Source: an uncultured Paracoccaceae bacterium (GTDB lineage: Bacteria > Pseudomonadota > Alphaproteobacteria > Rhodobacterales > Rhodobacteraceae). Taken from it: a stretch of 64,000 bases of DNA. Location of the stretch: contig CANKYO010000012.1 in the NCBI GenBank assembly GCA_947488175.1, forward strand, positions 1 through 64,000. Reading direction: 5' to 3'. Each line of letters starts with the position of its first letter. Position 1 is the stretch's first letter. A program made the position numbers and the translations under genes. Below are positions 54,334 through 63,740 of this stretch, in pieces. The notes below the pieces were generated by a model, which worked only from the letters and a program-made list of their open reading frames with translations, was not told the origin of the DNA and ran no database searches.

Positions 54334-56610
54334 TCATTTCGAAAGAGTCGAGAATAAGCTCACGAGATCATCGTCGGAAAACTCGGCATCGGCTTGGCTA
54401 CTTCGCCCTGGAGAGCTTGGTCGATAGTCATCATAGTCAGGCGCTTCATTTTCACTGATTTTCTCTTGTATCACCATTTTCGCAGTCTCGGCACTTCGAC
54501 CAGTATGTTGTGCAATGAACTCCAGCATCTCTAGGTGCTCATTCAGCTCACTTTTGGACGAAAGGTCAGAGATTCTTTCTGAAATCTCATCAAACTCATA
54601 GTCAATCGCGGAATAAATCGCCGCTTCGACAGGTTCGGGATCAATAGCATCGTCAAGGTACTCTTCAATGGCGTCTTTCACGGCGACCAACTCGTCCATC
54701 GGAACGCCAGCCTCGATTGCCCTGACTAGAGCGGCTTCAACTGAAGTGAGCAGGACCGTCTTGCCCTCCACATCATCATCGACAAAGTTGGAAACTCTCC
54801 AATGGAGTTCTGGTAAGTCTCTGGAATCACGTGACGCTTCGATTCCTAGAAACTGACTGTTCACAACTGAGATTGCGGCATCGAGAAAGCTACGGTCGTC
54901 AGTTTGCTCAAACAAGTCGAGCAGAAGGGATCCGCGCTCAGAGATAGAAAGGTCAACTAGTTCGCGGAACCAATAGTTGTACTGTTTTGACTTTACCTTT
55001 GCGAAGTTGGGGATTTGGTACAGTTTGTTTGCAAACTGCAAGAAAGCCTGCGCCAGCGTTTTCAATTTATCGGGATCGGTCTGGAACCTATGCTTCAAGT
55101 GAATCCATAAGTTCTGCGCCCATTCAGCTCGAACACAAAAATTCGGCAGCAGGCTAAGAAAATCTGCATCAGATAAATGCTCTTTCAGAAAGTCGCGGAC
55201 TGATGGGTTCACAAACCGAACTTGCTGATCCGATATTGCAACAAAACCAGACTCTAGTGATTTAAGAGCTTCTTCGAAGTCCTCTGGCTTTGACGGCTGT
55301 GAATAATGTTCGCAGATTTTATTGTGTATCGCGTTGTAGTTTTCCTGCAGAACCTTAATGGACTGGCCATACTGATTGCCGAAGTAGAGAGCCACAAGCA
55401 GGTTCTGGCAACGCATACTGAGACTGCGGTATGCCTTTGCCCAGATTGGAGCAGGATTTTCTAGGGTCTTGAAAGCAAATGCTGGGTAAGCGGATGCTTC
55501 CAAGTCCTCAGGACACTCCGCAGCAACATGCGCGATTCGGCGCGGATTGTAGTTTCGGTGATCGACGATCTTCTTCAGCCAGTCACCTTGAAGTAGAGCT
55601 TTTATGTGTTGGCTACTCAAGTCTGATGCGGCAATATGGTTGAACAATATGCGCGCCTTAATTGCGCGAGTATATTGACCAACATCCAGCAGAAATTTTG
55701 AAAGCTGGAAACGGCCCTCATCCATATGATCTGAAAGCCTTCGTGCTTCCTCAAAAATGTGTGCGCGCGTGGTAAGAATGAAACGCGCGTTTTTTGAAGC
55801 TTTTACCCGTTTCACAAATCTCGCAAGTTGCCCGTCGCGTTGAACAAGCGCTTGGCGATCAAGCTCAATTTGACCGAGGAAGTCGTCAAAAAAGAAGATG
55901 GTTCGCTTTTCCTCATCGAGTTTGGCAAAGCCATCATCGAGCGACTTTATCGCGCAGAATTGCCAATCGTCATTGAGATAGTGATAAGTGAGCATTTTCG
56001 CCAACGTGGTCTTCCCCACACCTGGCGGACCAGACACGACAAGCACGCGATGTCTTTCCAGCTTTTCAAACGCAGCGTCAAAACTTGGGTTGCGAACATA
56101 GACCCTCAACTCGTCCAAGATTTCAGCTTTGGTCGCTGCGGTATGGGCCTCGAGACCTGAATGCAGCACCTTCTCCAAAACCGCCGTACTGGCCATCCAG
56201 AGTTTCAGGTGTGCTTTTTCGATTTCGGGGTGACGCTTCAGCGCGGCCTCAATGTCTTCCGCCCCCCAAATGTCTTCCGGATGTTTGAGGCGATCACCTA
56301 ACACACTTGCTAGTTCGTCACTGCGTGCAGGTGTCAACGATTGAGAGGTCAAGAAAATGTAACGACTTGGTTTCAGAAGATCGATCTTAGGCACTTCCTT
56401 GTTCAAAGCCGACTTCAACTGAGAAAACGTTGAATTCAGATAATGCTTGCATTGAAGAACGGTCGACTGAGGACCTTTGGAATGCCTTCCATCAACACCG
56501 CCATCAGCTCCCGCGCCAAACGCAGAAAAACGCTGACCGGTTTCAGCTTGCAGGATATCACGACACAAATCCTCAAAGTCAGGAGGTGACAGATTCCCAA
56601 GCCTTGTCAT
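54334..56610 (-). CDS. Mrr-type nuclease fused to a STAND NTPase (Avs-like), 758 aa
   Basis: The N-terminal 70 residues form a restriction-endonuclease-type PD-(D/E)xK domain: LSPPDFEDLCRDIL, GADGGVDGR with Asp40, and the QCK motif (53-55) in VLQCKHY. Residues about 175-300 are a STAND NTPase resembling nSTAND3: Walker A GPPGVGKTT (194-202), Walker B IFFFDDF (about 238-244) and ILTTRAHIF. The remaining 450 residues are helical and repeat-like, suitable as a sensor. The architecture fits Avs-type antiviral STAND proteins, in which target binding drives oligomerisation and activates the nuclease. The start at 56610 has GGGAG upstream. It converges on the OLD gene. Confidence 0.85.
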   Translation of the reverse strand: MTRLGNLSPPDFEDLCRDILQAETGQRFSAFGAGADGGVDGRHSKGPQSTVLQCKHYLNSTFSQLKSALNKEVPKIDLLKPSRYIFLTSQSLTPARSDELASVLGDRLKHPEDIWGAEDIEAALKRHPEIEKAHLKLWMASTAVLEKVLHSGLEAHTAATKAEILDELRVYVRNPSFDAAFEKLERHRVLVVSGPPGVGKTTLAKMLTYHYLNDDWQFCAIKSLDDGFAKLDEEKRTIFFFDDFLGQIELDRQALVQRDGQLARFVKRVKASKNARFILTTRAHIFEEARRLSDHMDEGRFQLSKFLLDVGQYTRAIKARILFNHIAASDLSSQHIKALLQGDWLKKIVDHRNYNPRRIAHVAAECPEDLEASAYPAFAFKTLENPAPIWAKAYRSLSMRCQNLLVALYFGNQYGQSIKVLQENYNAIHNKICEHYSQPSKPEDFEEALKSLESGFVAISDQQVRFVNPSVRDFLKEHLSDADFLSLLPNFCVRAEWAQNLWIHLKHRFQTDPDKLKTLAQAFLQFANKLYQIPNFAKVKSKQYNYWFRELVDLSISERGSLLLDLFEQTDDRSFLDAAISVVNSQFLGIEASRDSRDLPELHWRVSNFVDDDVEGKTVLLTSVEAALVRAIEAGVPMDELVAVKDAIEEYLDDAIDPEPVEAAIYSAIDYEFDEISERISDLSSKSELNEHLEMLEFIAQHTGRSAETAKMVIQEKISENEAPDYDDYRPSSPGRSSQADAEFSDDDLVSLFSTLSK

Positions 56611-56803
56611 ATCGCTCTCCCGCCAACGACTTCGCCAAAGCACTTGCTGTATCAGATACGTAATTGGATGGGAAATTCCTTATGGTCCATACGAGGGGAG
56701 ATCACGCCCCATACACTTCATGATCTCTCGTGAATGTCTGCTTCACTAACAAATACAGTGACCTGGTGCCGTTGCAGCGAATGACCGGATCCGCCCTGCA
56801 GGT

Positions 56804-57430
56804 TCACGATCCACGGCTGAGCTGCGCCCGTATCCCCCAAGGAATGCTTTGAACGATTGGAATAATCAGTGCAATTATTGTCAAAAGCGCGCCTACCAAT
56901 GTGATGTCTCTGAATAGGCTTGGGTCTTGTGCACCAAAGGAGGGCAAGCGCCGTAGTTGTTCCACCGCGAAAACCAACGCGGCTATCGAGAACGCTACAT
57001 GAAAGGCATTATCGATCATCAGTCGCATTGGCGTGTACACCTCATTTCTTATCGCTATGCACCGTCTCCGTAGCAGCTGTATTCTGACGTAAAGGGGCTT
57101 GGGCGGAAGGACCGCATTCGTGACTTTCAACTGTAGGAGCAGCTTGGGGTCTTGTTCAGGGTCTAAAGGAACAGGATTCAAGCCGGTGGCCCTAAGAACG
57201 GCTCTTGCAAAACTGGGTGGCATTTCCGTTCTAGCGTTTTCATAGTTGGCGAGGGTGCTCATTGAAATGCCTAGCTCGGCTGCAAACTCCTTCTGAGTCT
57301 TATGCAGACTTCGCCGTATCATCCGCAGGCGAATTCCGTCGTTTTGATGTGCTTTCGATTCTCTCGAACAACACTGTTCAATCTTGCTTCGCTGTCTTCG
57401 CGATCGTTTCATGGCCGTCTTTTTCTTCAT
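56804..57430 (-). CDS. XRE-type regulator with C-terminal membrane helices, 208 aa
   Basis: Residues about 32-85 form an XRE helix-turn-helix (IRLRMIRRSLHKTQKEFAAELGISMSTLANYEN, in pieces). Two hydrophobic segments follow at about 138-160 (AFHVAFSIAALVFAVE) and 175-198 (ITLVGALLTIIALIIPIVQSI). A DNA-binding domain tethered to the membrane is unusual. The short basic N-terminus and a second ATG at codon 7 leave the exact start open. It is divergent from the Ner-like regulator with 240 bases between them, a typical layout for a mutual control region. Confidence 0.72.
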   Translation of the reverse strand: MKKKTAMKRSRRQRSKIEQCCSRESKAHQNDGIRLRMIRRSLHKTQKEFAAELGISMSTLANYENARTEMPPSFARAVLRATGLNPVPLDPEQDPKLLLQLKVTNAVLPPKPLYVRIQLLRRRCIAIRNEVYTPMRLMIDNAFHVAFSIAALVFAVEQLRRLPSFGAQDPSLFRDITLVGALLTIIALIIPIVQSIPWGIRAQLSRGS

Positions 57431-57668
57431 TGCTTGCGCTGTCAGAGGATTATTTGTTGTTCTTTCGGTTGGAAATCTAGCAAGCCAATGCTGCTGAAAT
57501 CAAACAATCAATCCAGAAAATCTACAAAGTTTTGTGCATGGCGCAGTCGAGACCTCAAAATATTGAGGCACAGCAACTAACTGACAACCCTTGCCTGCTG
57601 CAGCTTTACAAGCAAACCTCCCGCTGAAACCTGGTCTCTTTGGAGATCACCGACGACGGGACTTCTGC

Positions 57669-57905
57669 ATGTGCCAACAAGATCAAGAGGCGTTTGCCGC
57701 TCATGAAAGGTTGAAAATGGCGCTTCGCTTGAAGGGTACATCGCTCGCGCAGATTGCGCGGGAGGTGGGCGTGTCGCGAACCACGATGTCGCTTGTTGGT
57801 CTACGGAAAATCAGCGTGCCACGTGTTGAGCGTGCCATCGCCGAGGTGCTCGACCGGCCGGTCGACGAACTTTTCTCGCCTATAACAAAGGAGGATGAAC
57901 AATGA
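57669..57905 (+). CDS. Ner/Nlp-like winged-helix regulator, 78 aa
   Basis: Resembles Ner of phage Mu and Nlp: AHERLKMALRLKGTSLAQIAREVGVSRTTMSLV, in pieces, followed by VERAIAEVLDRPVDELF. Ner-type proteins repress the transposition operon of Mu-like elements. The start MCQQDQEAFAAHE at 57669 fits the family; longer readings add unconserved residues. It stands 202 bases upstream of tnsA on the same strand, so control of the transposase operon is a reasonable inference. The gap 57906-58107 holds two inverted-repeat patches (GCCTTG/CAAGGC and GGTGCAAA/TTTGCACC). Confidence 0.75.
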   Translation: MCQQDQEAFAAHERLKMALRLKGTSLAQIAREVGVSRTTMSLVGLRKISVPRVERAIAEVLDRPVDELFSPITKEDEQ

Positions 57906-58107
57906 GCCCGTAAAACAAAAGCCTTGAAGGAAGCTTGCGACTTCCGACAAGGCCTTAGGTGCAAAAGTTTGAAGCCCTTTGCACCTTCTTCATGACCCAA
58001 ATTTCGAGATCCGTCAACTCTGCAGAGGTTTCTGCGGGCGGGTCTCTTTTTCCCATCATTAAGGAGGGCCACGGCACCGACGCCAGTCGGATGCTCGGCT
58101 AAGAGAC

Positions 58108-58803
58108 ATGACTGATTACTATGATGACGATTTCTATCGTCCCCCGGCGCCAACGGTAGCCGGACTGATGTTCCCGCGACGATCTAAGTTGACGGTGCGG
58201 GGTTTTACACTGGCAATGACACCCGCTGAGCGCTACTGGCGACAGATCATAAGCGCCAGCCAAGGTGAACGCGAATGCTGTCTTCTGACGTTGGCGCATC
58301 CAAACCTTTGGAACCTGTTCGATCAACCAAGGCCGGTTGGCTACGTTGACGTAGATGGCAAGCAGCGCACGCATCGGTTTGATTACCTCGCCGAGTTTAA
58401 GGACGGCACACGTGTCGCCATTGCGGTCAAACCGAAGGAGCGCGTCGAACGCCTTAACTTCAGAGCAACATTGCAAGCCATTTGGCGCGATTTGCCGAAA
58501 GGTTTTGCCGACAAAGTATGCCTCGTCACAGAAAGCGAGCGGCACCGCATTGAAGTTCAAAACGCTGAGCTTTTGAACTTCTTTCGACGCTGCCCCGACC
58601 CTGAGGCCGACGACATTGTTGCCGGTCTCGTCGGACGGCTCTGCAACGAGCTTCCCATCGCGGAATTGGTTGCGTCGACGGATCTGGGTGCCCGTGCATT
58701 CAGAGCAGTATTCCGCGCGATCTATGCCGGGAAGCTCAGGGCAAACACGCGTCAACCAATCTCCATAAACTCAATTGTAGCACCTCAGCAGGACACCCGA
58801 TGA
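58108..58803 (+). CDS. tnsA: TnsA-like endonuclease
   Basis: TnsA cleaves the 5' ends of a Tn7-type element so that it is excised cleanly. The 231-aa product shows the PD-(D/E)xK layout of the family: Glu56 in GERECCLL, LWNLFDQPRPVGYVD, Asp92 in THRFDYL and Lys108 in VAIAVKP. The rest (FADKVCLVTESE) fits a TnsA core plus a short C-terminal domain. The identity rests on motifs and on tnsB directly after it with a 4-base overlap. It starts a compact four-gene operon. Confidence 0.8.
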   Translation: MTDYYDDDFYRPPAPTVAGLMFPRRSKLTVRGFTLAMTPAERYWRQIISASQGERECCLLTLAHPNLWNLFDQPRPVGYVDVDGKQRTHRFDYLAEFKDGTRVAIAVKPKERVERLNFRATLQAIWRDLPKGFADKVCLVTESERHRIEVQNAELLNFFRRCPDPEADDIVAGLVGRLCNELPIAELVASTDLGARAFRAVFRAIYAGKLRANTRQPISINSIVAPQQDTR

Positions 58804-60974
58804 AACATGAAAAAATACGCCTGGGCGTGACCACATGCGACGCAATCGTTGCCAACGGTTGTCTGTACGCCATCATCAAAGTAACCCCATTGTTCATCGA
58901 AATCAGACGATTGCGCGGGGACGGCGAGACGGTCTCGTTGACCCATGCCGAGTTGAAGGACCTTATCGACAGCGGACAATTCTCCATTCAGTACGGTTAC
59001 TTCGAGAGCCGACAGGTATCGCGTCGCGCCATTGCTGGAGGGGCTTTGATGTCCCGGATGCCGGCTAAAGCCCAACTTGAAGCGTTCTGGAAGGAATGCT
59101 GGTGCACCACGATACTGGAGATGGAGGCAGGGAGTGACTTTAATCGTTCTGCGGAGCGTTGGCATGAGTTTTTGCCGGAACTTGAAAAGCGGGTCATCGA
59201 AAAGCTGAAGCTAGGGTTGAAAAAAGCAGCACCTGGCGCGGATTTTGACAGCGTGGCAGTCAGAAGAACTCCCTGCCGGACATCGATCATGTCCTGGTTA
59301 CGCGAATGGGAGATTTCCAAAGATCCAATGGTCTTCGTCAAGAAATCGATGTTCAACGGCGGCAACGCCCGAAAAGTTGGTGCTGAGCAAGAAGCAATTA
59401 TTCAAGGAAACCTTGAGAGTTACTTGCACCCAAACCAGCTCTTGCCGGGTCATGTTCATCAATCAGTGAACGATGAAATTCGCCAGCGCAACAAAGTCCG
59501 CGCCATGAGTGGTGAGGCGCCTTTGGAAGAAGTCTCGAAGAGCACTATCGAGCGCCGGATCAAAGAGTTGGATCAGTTCGAGGTCCTTGCTGCACGCAAA
59601 GGTTTGGCGGCGGCGAAGAACAAACTAGGTGCGCACGGCGGAGGTCTAAAGCTCTCGGTTCCACTCAAGCGCATTGAAATGGACGAGTGGGAAATCGATC
59701 TCATCGCCATCTTGAAACAAGCCGGCGTTGACTTCAGCCAGGACCAGTTTCGCGATCTGGAAACAGGGCGGTTTTGGGTATGCGTCGCATTCGACACGGC
59801 AAGCCGCAGCATTCTTGGCCTGAAGCTGTCCAACAGCCCTACGGCTGCGGATGCAAAGGCCGTCTTATGGATGGCGATGCGGAATAAGACCGAATTGGCA
59901 CGCCAGCTCGGCTGCGAAACGGAGTGGAAGCAGCACGGCCACATCTATCATGTCGCCGTCGACAACGGCCCAGCTTTTGTCAGTACGGAATTCAGGGCGG
60001 CACTGTCTGACCTTGGGATTGACTACTCTGTTCTTCCGGCGGGAATTCCAAAGCTCCGTGGGCGTGTAGAGCGCGTCTTCCGGACGATCGCGACGTTGTT
60101 GATGCCGTATCTTACAGGCCGAACTTTCTCAAATCCGAAGGAACGTGTTGACTACGCTTCAGAGAAATATGCGGTTCACACCGCTGAAAGCATCATCGAA
60201 CTCTTGTTGCGCTTTACTGTGGATGTCTATCACAACCGGAAACACAGAGGCCTCGAGTATGCGACCCCGAATATCGTCTGGGACCGGCTGGTCAACGAGT
60301 TTGGTTGGTCGCCCCCGCTGAGTAACGATGTTCTTCGTCATATCCTGGGTGTTGGCATCTCACGCGAAACTGGCCGCCATGGGGTGCTTGTAAATGGCGT
60401 CAATTATCATTCGGAGCGGCTCGCGAAGCATTTCCAGAAATTTGGACAACAGACTGTTGATGTTCGGATCGACCCCGAAGATATGGGGCGCATTTCTGTT
60501 TGGCTTGAAGGCGGCAACGAGAGTGGTTGGTCAACCCTAAGGGCCCAGATTAGCGGGCTCGAAGGGGTTTCCTTTGCAGCGTGGGAACGTACGATCTTTG
60601 ACCTTCGCCAGAACAATCGCCACGCCGCTTCGTTCAGCCAGGATGTCGTTGACCGGGCAATAAGGCGGATCAAAGAGATCAACGTCGAACAATGCGCATT
60701 TCGCCAACTAGGTCCGATCGGCGACACTCATGATCAAATCAAACGTGCCCAACGAGAGACCTTCTGGGGCTTGTCGCTTGGCGTTGATCCAGAACTTGGG
60801 TCGCAGATCGCATCAGATGTTGGAGATGACCCAAAGGGATTGCTCTCGAACGAGATCGAAGCTGAGCCAACTGATTTGCCAGGAACGAGATCGATACAAA
60901 GGGACGATCCGAACAGCGACGCCGAATTTTGGTCATTCAGCGATGAAGAGGAGGAAAACGATGACGACGCGTGA
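58800..60974 (+). CDS. tnsB: TnsB-like DDE transposase
   Basis: Recognises transposon ends and makes the 3' cuts and strand transfer. It is 724 aa. N-terminal DNA-binding domains come first. The catalytic rve core follows with Asp295 (IEMDEW), Asp388 (VAVDNGPAFVS) and Glu424 (RGRVERVFRTI), and then a Mu-type C-terminal beta-barrel (HGVLVNGVNYHSERL). The acidic C-terminus (DEEEENDDD) may be the TnsC contact. It overlaps tnsA by 4 bases and tnsC by 14, so the set is translationally coupled. Confidence 0.92.
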   Translation: MKHEKIRLGVTTCDAIVANGCLYAIIKVTPLFIEIRRLRGDGETVSLTHAELKDLIDSGQFSIQYGYFESRQVSRRAIAGGALMSRMPAKAQLEAFWKECWCTTILEMEAGSDFNRSAERWHEFLPELEKRVIEKLKLGLKKAAPGADFDSVAVRRTPCRTSIMSWLREWEISKDPMVFVKKSMFNGGNARKVGAEQEAIIQGNLESYLHPNQLLPGHVHQSVNDEIRQRNKVRAMSGEAPLEEVSKSTIERRIKELDQFEVLAARKGLAAAKNKLGAHGGGLKLSVPLKRIEMDEWEIDLIAILKQAGVDFSQDQFRDLETGRFWVCVAFDTASRSILGLKLSNSPTAADAKAVLWMAMRNKTELARQLGCETEWKQHGHIYHVAVDNGPAFVSTEFRAALSDLGIDYSVLPAGIPKLRGRVERVFRTIATLLMPYLTGRTFSNPKERVDYASEKYAVHTAESIIELLLRFTVDVYHNRKHRGLEYATPNIVWDRLVNEFGWSPPLSNDVLRHILGVGISRETGRHGVLVNGVNYHSERLAKHFQKFGQQTVDVRIDPEDMGRISVWLEGGNESGWSTLRAQISGLEGVSFAAWERTIFDLRQNNRHAASFSQDVVDRAIRRIKEINVEQCAFRQLGPIGDTHDQIKRAQRETFWGLSLGVDPELGSQIASDVGDDPKGLLSNEIEAEPTDLPGTRSIQRDDPNSDAEFWSFSDEEEENDDDA

Positions 60975-61935
60975 ATCAACGATCCGACAAATCATACAAG
61001 ATGTGCGTTCGGCCTATGCACCGACACCCTCGTACAAGAAGCTGGAGGCGCATTTTCGGTCATTGCTCGAACAACGGCGCGCCGACATGGCGGATGGTGT
61101 CAAAAGCAACGTGCGCGGTATCGTTCTCGTTGGGCAATCTGGCAGTGGGAAAACCACTGCCATACGAGAACTGATCCACCAGAACCGCCGCTTGCTTCAA
61201 ACCGATCCGGAGCAAGAACACTGCGAATTCATTGGTCTGCAGGTGCCAAGCCCTGCGACAATGAAATTCGTGGGCTCCGCGACACTTCGTGCGCTTGGCT
61301 ATCCGATCACAGGGGACAAGCAGGGATCTGTGATTTGGGATCAGGTCAAAATCCAACTCAAGCTTCGACGCACACTGTTCTTACATCTCGACGAGGCGCA
61401 GGACCTTGCCCGTCATCAGACTGACAAAGAACGACAATCCGTAGTCAATACCTTGAAGTCACTCATGGAGAATTCGCATTGGCCCACAGGCTTGATCTTG
61501 ACCGGGATGCCAGACCTCAAACAGATCGTGAATCAGGATCCTCAGTTGGCGCGCAGGCTCTACCCGGTCGAAATTGATCGACTACATGCCATCAGACACG
61601 TCGCCCCGGTTCTGGAACTCGTAAAGAGTTATGCGCGGCGGGCGAAAATTGAGGTCGCTGAGGATTTGCTGACCGAGCAATTCGCGCAGCGTCTCATGCA
61701 TGCAGCGGACTATGAATTCGGCTTGATGGTCGAAATAACGGTCCAAGCGGTCGCGAGAGCGTTGATCAAGGAAGGTCTGGGCGCAAAGCTGAAAAATAGC
61801 TACTTTGCTGACGTTTTCCATGATCGCAGTGCAGCTGTGGATGCGCTGAATCCGTTCCTTGCGGAGGATTTCGCGAGGATTAACCCAAGGAGCATTTTCG
61901 ACGACCAGTACAGAAGCGATGAGGCTTTGGTGTGA
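60961..61935 (+). CDS. tnsC: TnsC-like AAA+ ATPase
   Basis: Bridges the target selector and the transposase by ATP-dependent assembly on DNA. It is 324 aa. It has Walker A VGQSGSGKTTA (58-67), Walker B LFLHLDEAQDLA (Asp144, Glu145) and sensor region GLILTGMPDL. The ATG at 60961 has GAGGAGG about 8 bases upstream. A longer reading from 60730 overlaps tnsB coding sequence without conservation. The length fits the TniB/TnsC group rather than the 555-aa TnsC of Tn7. Confidence 0.92.
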   Translation: MTTRESTIRQIIQDVRSAYAPTPSYKKLEAHFRSLLEQRRADMADGVKSNVRGIVLVGQSGSGKTTAIRELIHQNRRLLQTDPEQEHCEFIGLQVPSPATMKFVGSATLRALGYPITGDKQGSVIWDQVKIQLKLRRTLFLHLDEAQDLARHQTDKERQSVVNTLKSLMENSHWPTGLILTGMPDLKQIVNQDPQLARRLYPVEIDRLHAIRHVAPVLELVKSYARRAKIEVAEDLLTEQFAQRLMHAADYEFGLMVEITVQAVARALIKEGLGAKLKNSYFADVFHDRSAAVDALNPFLAEDFARINPRSIFDDQYRSDEALV

Positions 61936-63740
61936 ATGCGCCTCTCGTCCTGGCTCTCCCCCTCATTGAGGGGGAGACGCTTTCTGGATACGTCAGCCGT
62001 TCCGCAAGGCAATATGAGACGACACCACGTGACTTTTGCTCTGATCTCGGAATGCGGTGGCCGTTTCTTTGCAGCGGACGTGATGATCAACTCGAACGGC
62101 TCTCTTGGTTGATCGGCGAAGATTTGGGGAAATTGAAGGCGTCCAGAACGCGAAAAATCGGAATCGGTCATTACCGGGTAGGTCAGGCTGTTGCGAGTAC
62201 AGGTGTGCTGCGGCGAACTGCTGTCAGACTTTGCCCACGGTGTGTGATCGGCTCTCTCGCAGATGGCGGTCCATCGGCTATTTTTCAGATGCTGGAGTGG
62301 ACGGTCCTATCGCTTCCCACTTGTGAGAAACATGGATGTGCCCTGATCACACTGCCCTCCTCGTCCGACACCCACACGACATACGATTTTGTTGGGCGGG
62401 TCCTAGAACAGATCGACATCGTCCAGCAGGCCTCTGAACAGTCCGGCGTATATCAACCGACAGAATTCGAAAAATACACGAGGCGACGCATTTGGCTTGG
62501 GTCCCCAGATGACTGGCTTAAGGATTTTGACCTGAATCAATTGTACCGCGGATGTCTTGCGCTAGGAGCGGCTCTCGTCGGCCACAAAGCCGAGGCGGTA
62601 ACGGGCCTGTCAGTCGCTGAAGAGCGCGACCTATGTCAGTCGGGCTTCGAGAAACTCGTCGCTGGCCCTGATGTTTACCGGTCCGCTTTGAAGCAACTCC
62701 ACCGACAAAGCACAGCTGAACGCCCTTACTATACTGCCGACATGGGGTCATTCTATCATTGGCTTCGAGAGGTTCACAAAGCGCCAGCGTTGCGCGATCT
62801 GATGAACGCGACATGTCAGCACGTCTTTGCGACTTACCCGACCCCCTTGGGCAAAGGTGTTTTTGGACAACGACCTAAGCGGGAAACCTGGCTCACTATG
62901 GATGAGGCACGTAAACGTTCCGGCTTCGGTGTGACATTTCTCAAGCAATTACTTGGTCACATTAACGGTTTGCCAGAGGAAGAGGCGCTCAAACGCACGG
63001 ATGTCCATATCGACGAAGTCGCGCAGGCACAGGCGTACTGGGGAAATCTGATGAATCTATCTGATGCAGCGAAAGCTCTAGGGATTGGTGCTTATCAGGT
63101 AAAAAACCTACAAAATCGCGGGGTCCTTGATACGGTCCAGGTAACGTCCTCGCTCCGCTATGTGTTTCGCGAGCAGGTCTCAGATCTCTTGAAAAACGTC
63201 GGGCATCTTCCGGAGATTTTGGCGAACAGGCCTGTTGTGCCACTCAGCGAGTTTTGCCGCGCGAAAGGGGTCGGCGTTGCGCGAATTGTCGAAATGTGGG
63301 CGCACGGCTGCCTGGAAGGAAGGCTTAGTCGCGGGGATGGCATAGGGTTGCAAGCGCTTGAAGTTGATTGGGACGCGCTTTGCGACAAGCAGCCAATATC
63401 ATTGACTGGTGACCTACAGCTGCCAGACGTTGCCAGTTACTTGAAGATCAGCATTATTTCTGTGCGTCACTTGAGGGACAGTGGATACCTGACGCAAGTT
63501 CCAAAGCGCAATCCGGACACCAACCACCTGAAAAACTACATCACCCAAAGGAGCATCCAAGAATTCGAAGACAGGTACGTCACCCTTGGACAGCTGGCGG
63601 CTCAACAAAGGGTAGCTTCGATTCATTTGGCGCGTCGTCTGGATCATGATCGCGTCTCCACCGTCTCATGTAGTGGTAAGCTGGTGCGCGTGTACGAAAA
63701 AAGTGATGTCTTAGTGTGCGATAGGAAGACTGATGTCTGA
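61932..63740 (+). CDS. tniQ: TniQ/TnsD-like target-selection protein, 602 aa
   Basis: TniQ-domain proteins choose the insertion site. The N-terminus has the TniQ pattern LPLIEGETLSGYVSRSARQY and a zinc finger Cys101-x2-Cys104 ... Cys131-x2-His134 (LCPRCVIGS and TCEKHGC). The C-terminal half carries several helix-turn-helix-like units in a row (WLTMDEARKRSGFGVTFLKQLL, NLSDAAKALGIGAYQVKNLQ, DVASYLKISIISVRHLRDSGYL). Sequence-specific DNA binding like TnsD is therefore likely, rather than the short TniQ that partners with CRISPR. GTG start overlapping tnsC by 4 bases. No cas genes are visible. Confidence 0.88.
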   Translation: MNAPLVLALPLIEGETLSGYVSRSARQYETTPRDFCSDLGMRWPFLCSGRDDQLERLSWLIGEDLGKLKASRTRKIGIGHYRVGQAVASTGVLRRTAVRLCPRCVIGSLADGGPSAIFQMLEWTVLSLPTCEKHGCALITLPSSSDTHTTYDFVGRVLEQIDIVQQASEQSGVYQPTEFEKYTRRRIWLGSPDDWLKDFDLNQLYRGCLALGAALVGHKAEAVTGLSVAEERDLCQSGFEKLVAGPDVYRSALKQLHRQSTAERPYYTADMGSFYHWLREVHKAPALRDLMNATCQHVFATYPTPLGKGVFGQRPKRETWLTMDEARKRSGFGVTFLKQLLGHINGLPEEEALKRTDVHIDEVAQAQAYWGNLMNLSDAAKALGIGAYQVKNLQNRGVLDTVQVTSSLRYVFREQVSDLLKNVGHLPEILANRPVVPLSEFCRAKGVGVARIVEMWAHGCLEGRLSRGDGIGLQALEVDWDALCDKQPISLTGDLQLPDVASYLKISIISVRHLRDSGYLTQVPKRNPDTNHLKNYITQRSIQEFEDRYVTLGQLAAQQRVASIHLARRLDHDRVSTVSCSGKLVRVYEKSDVLVCDRKTDV

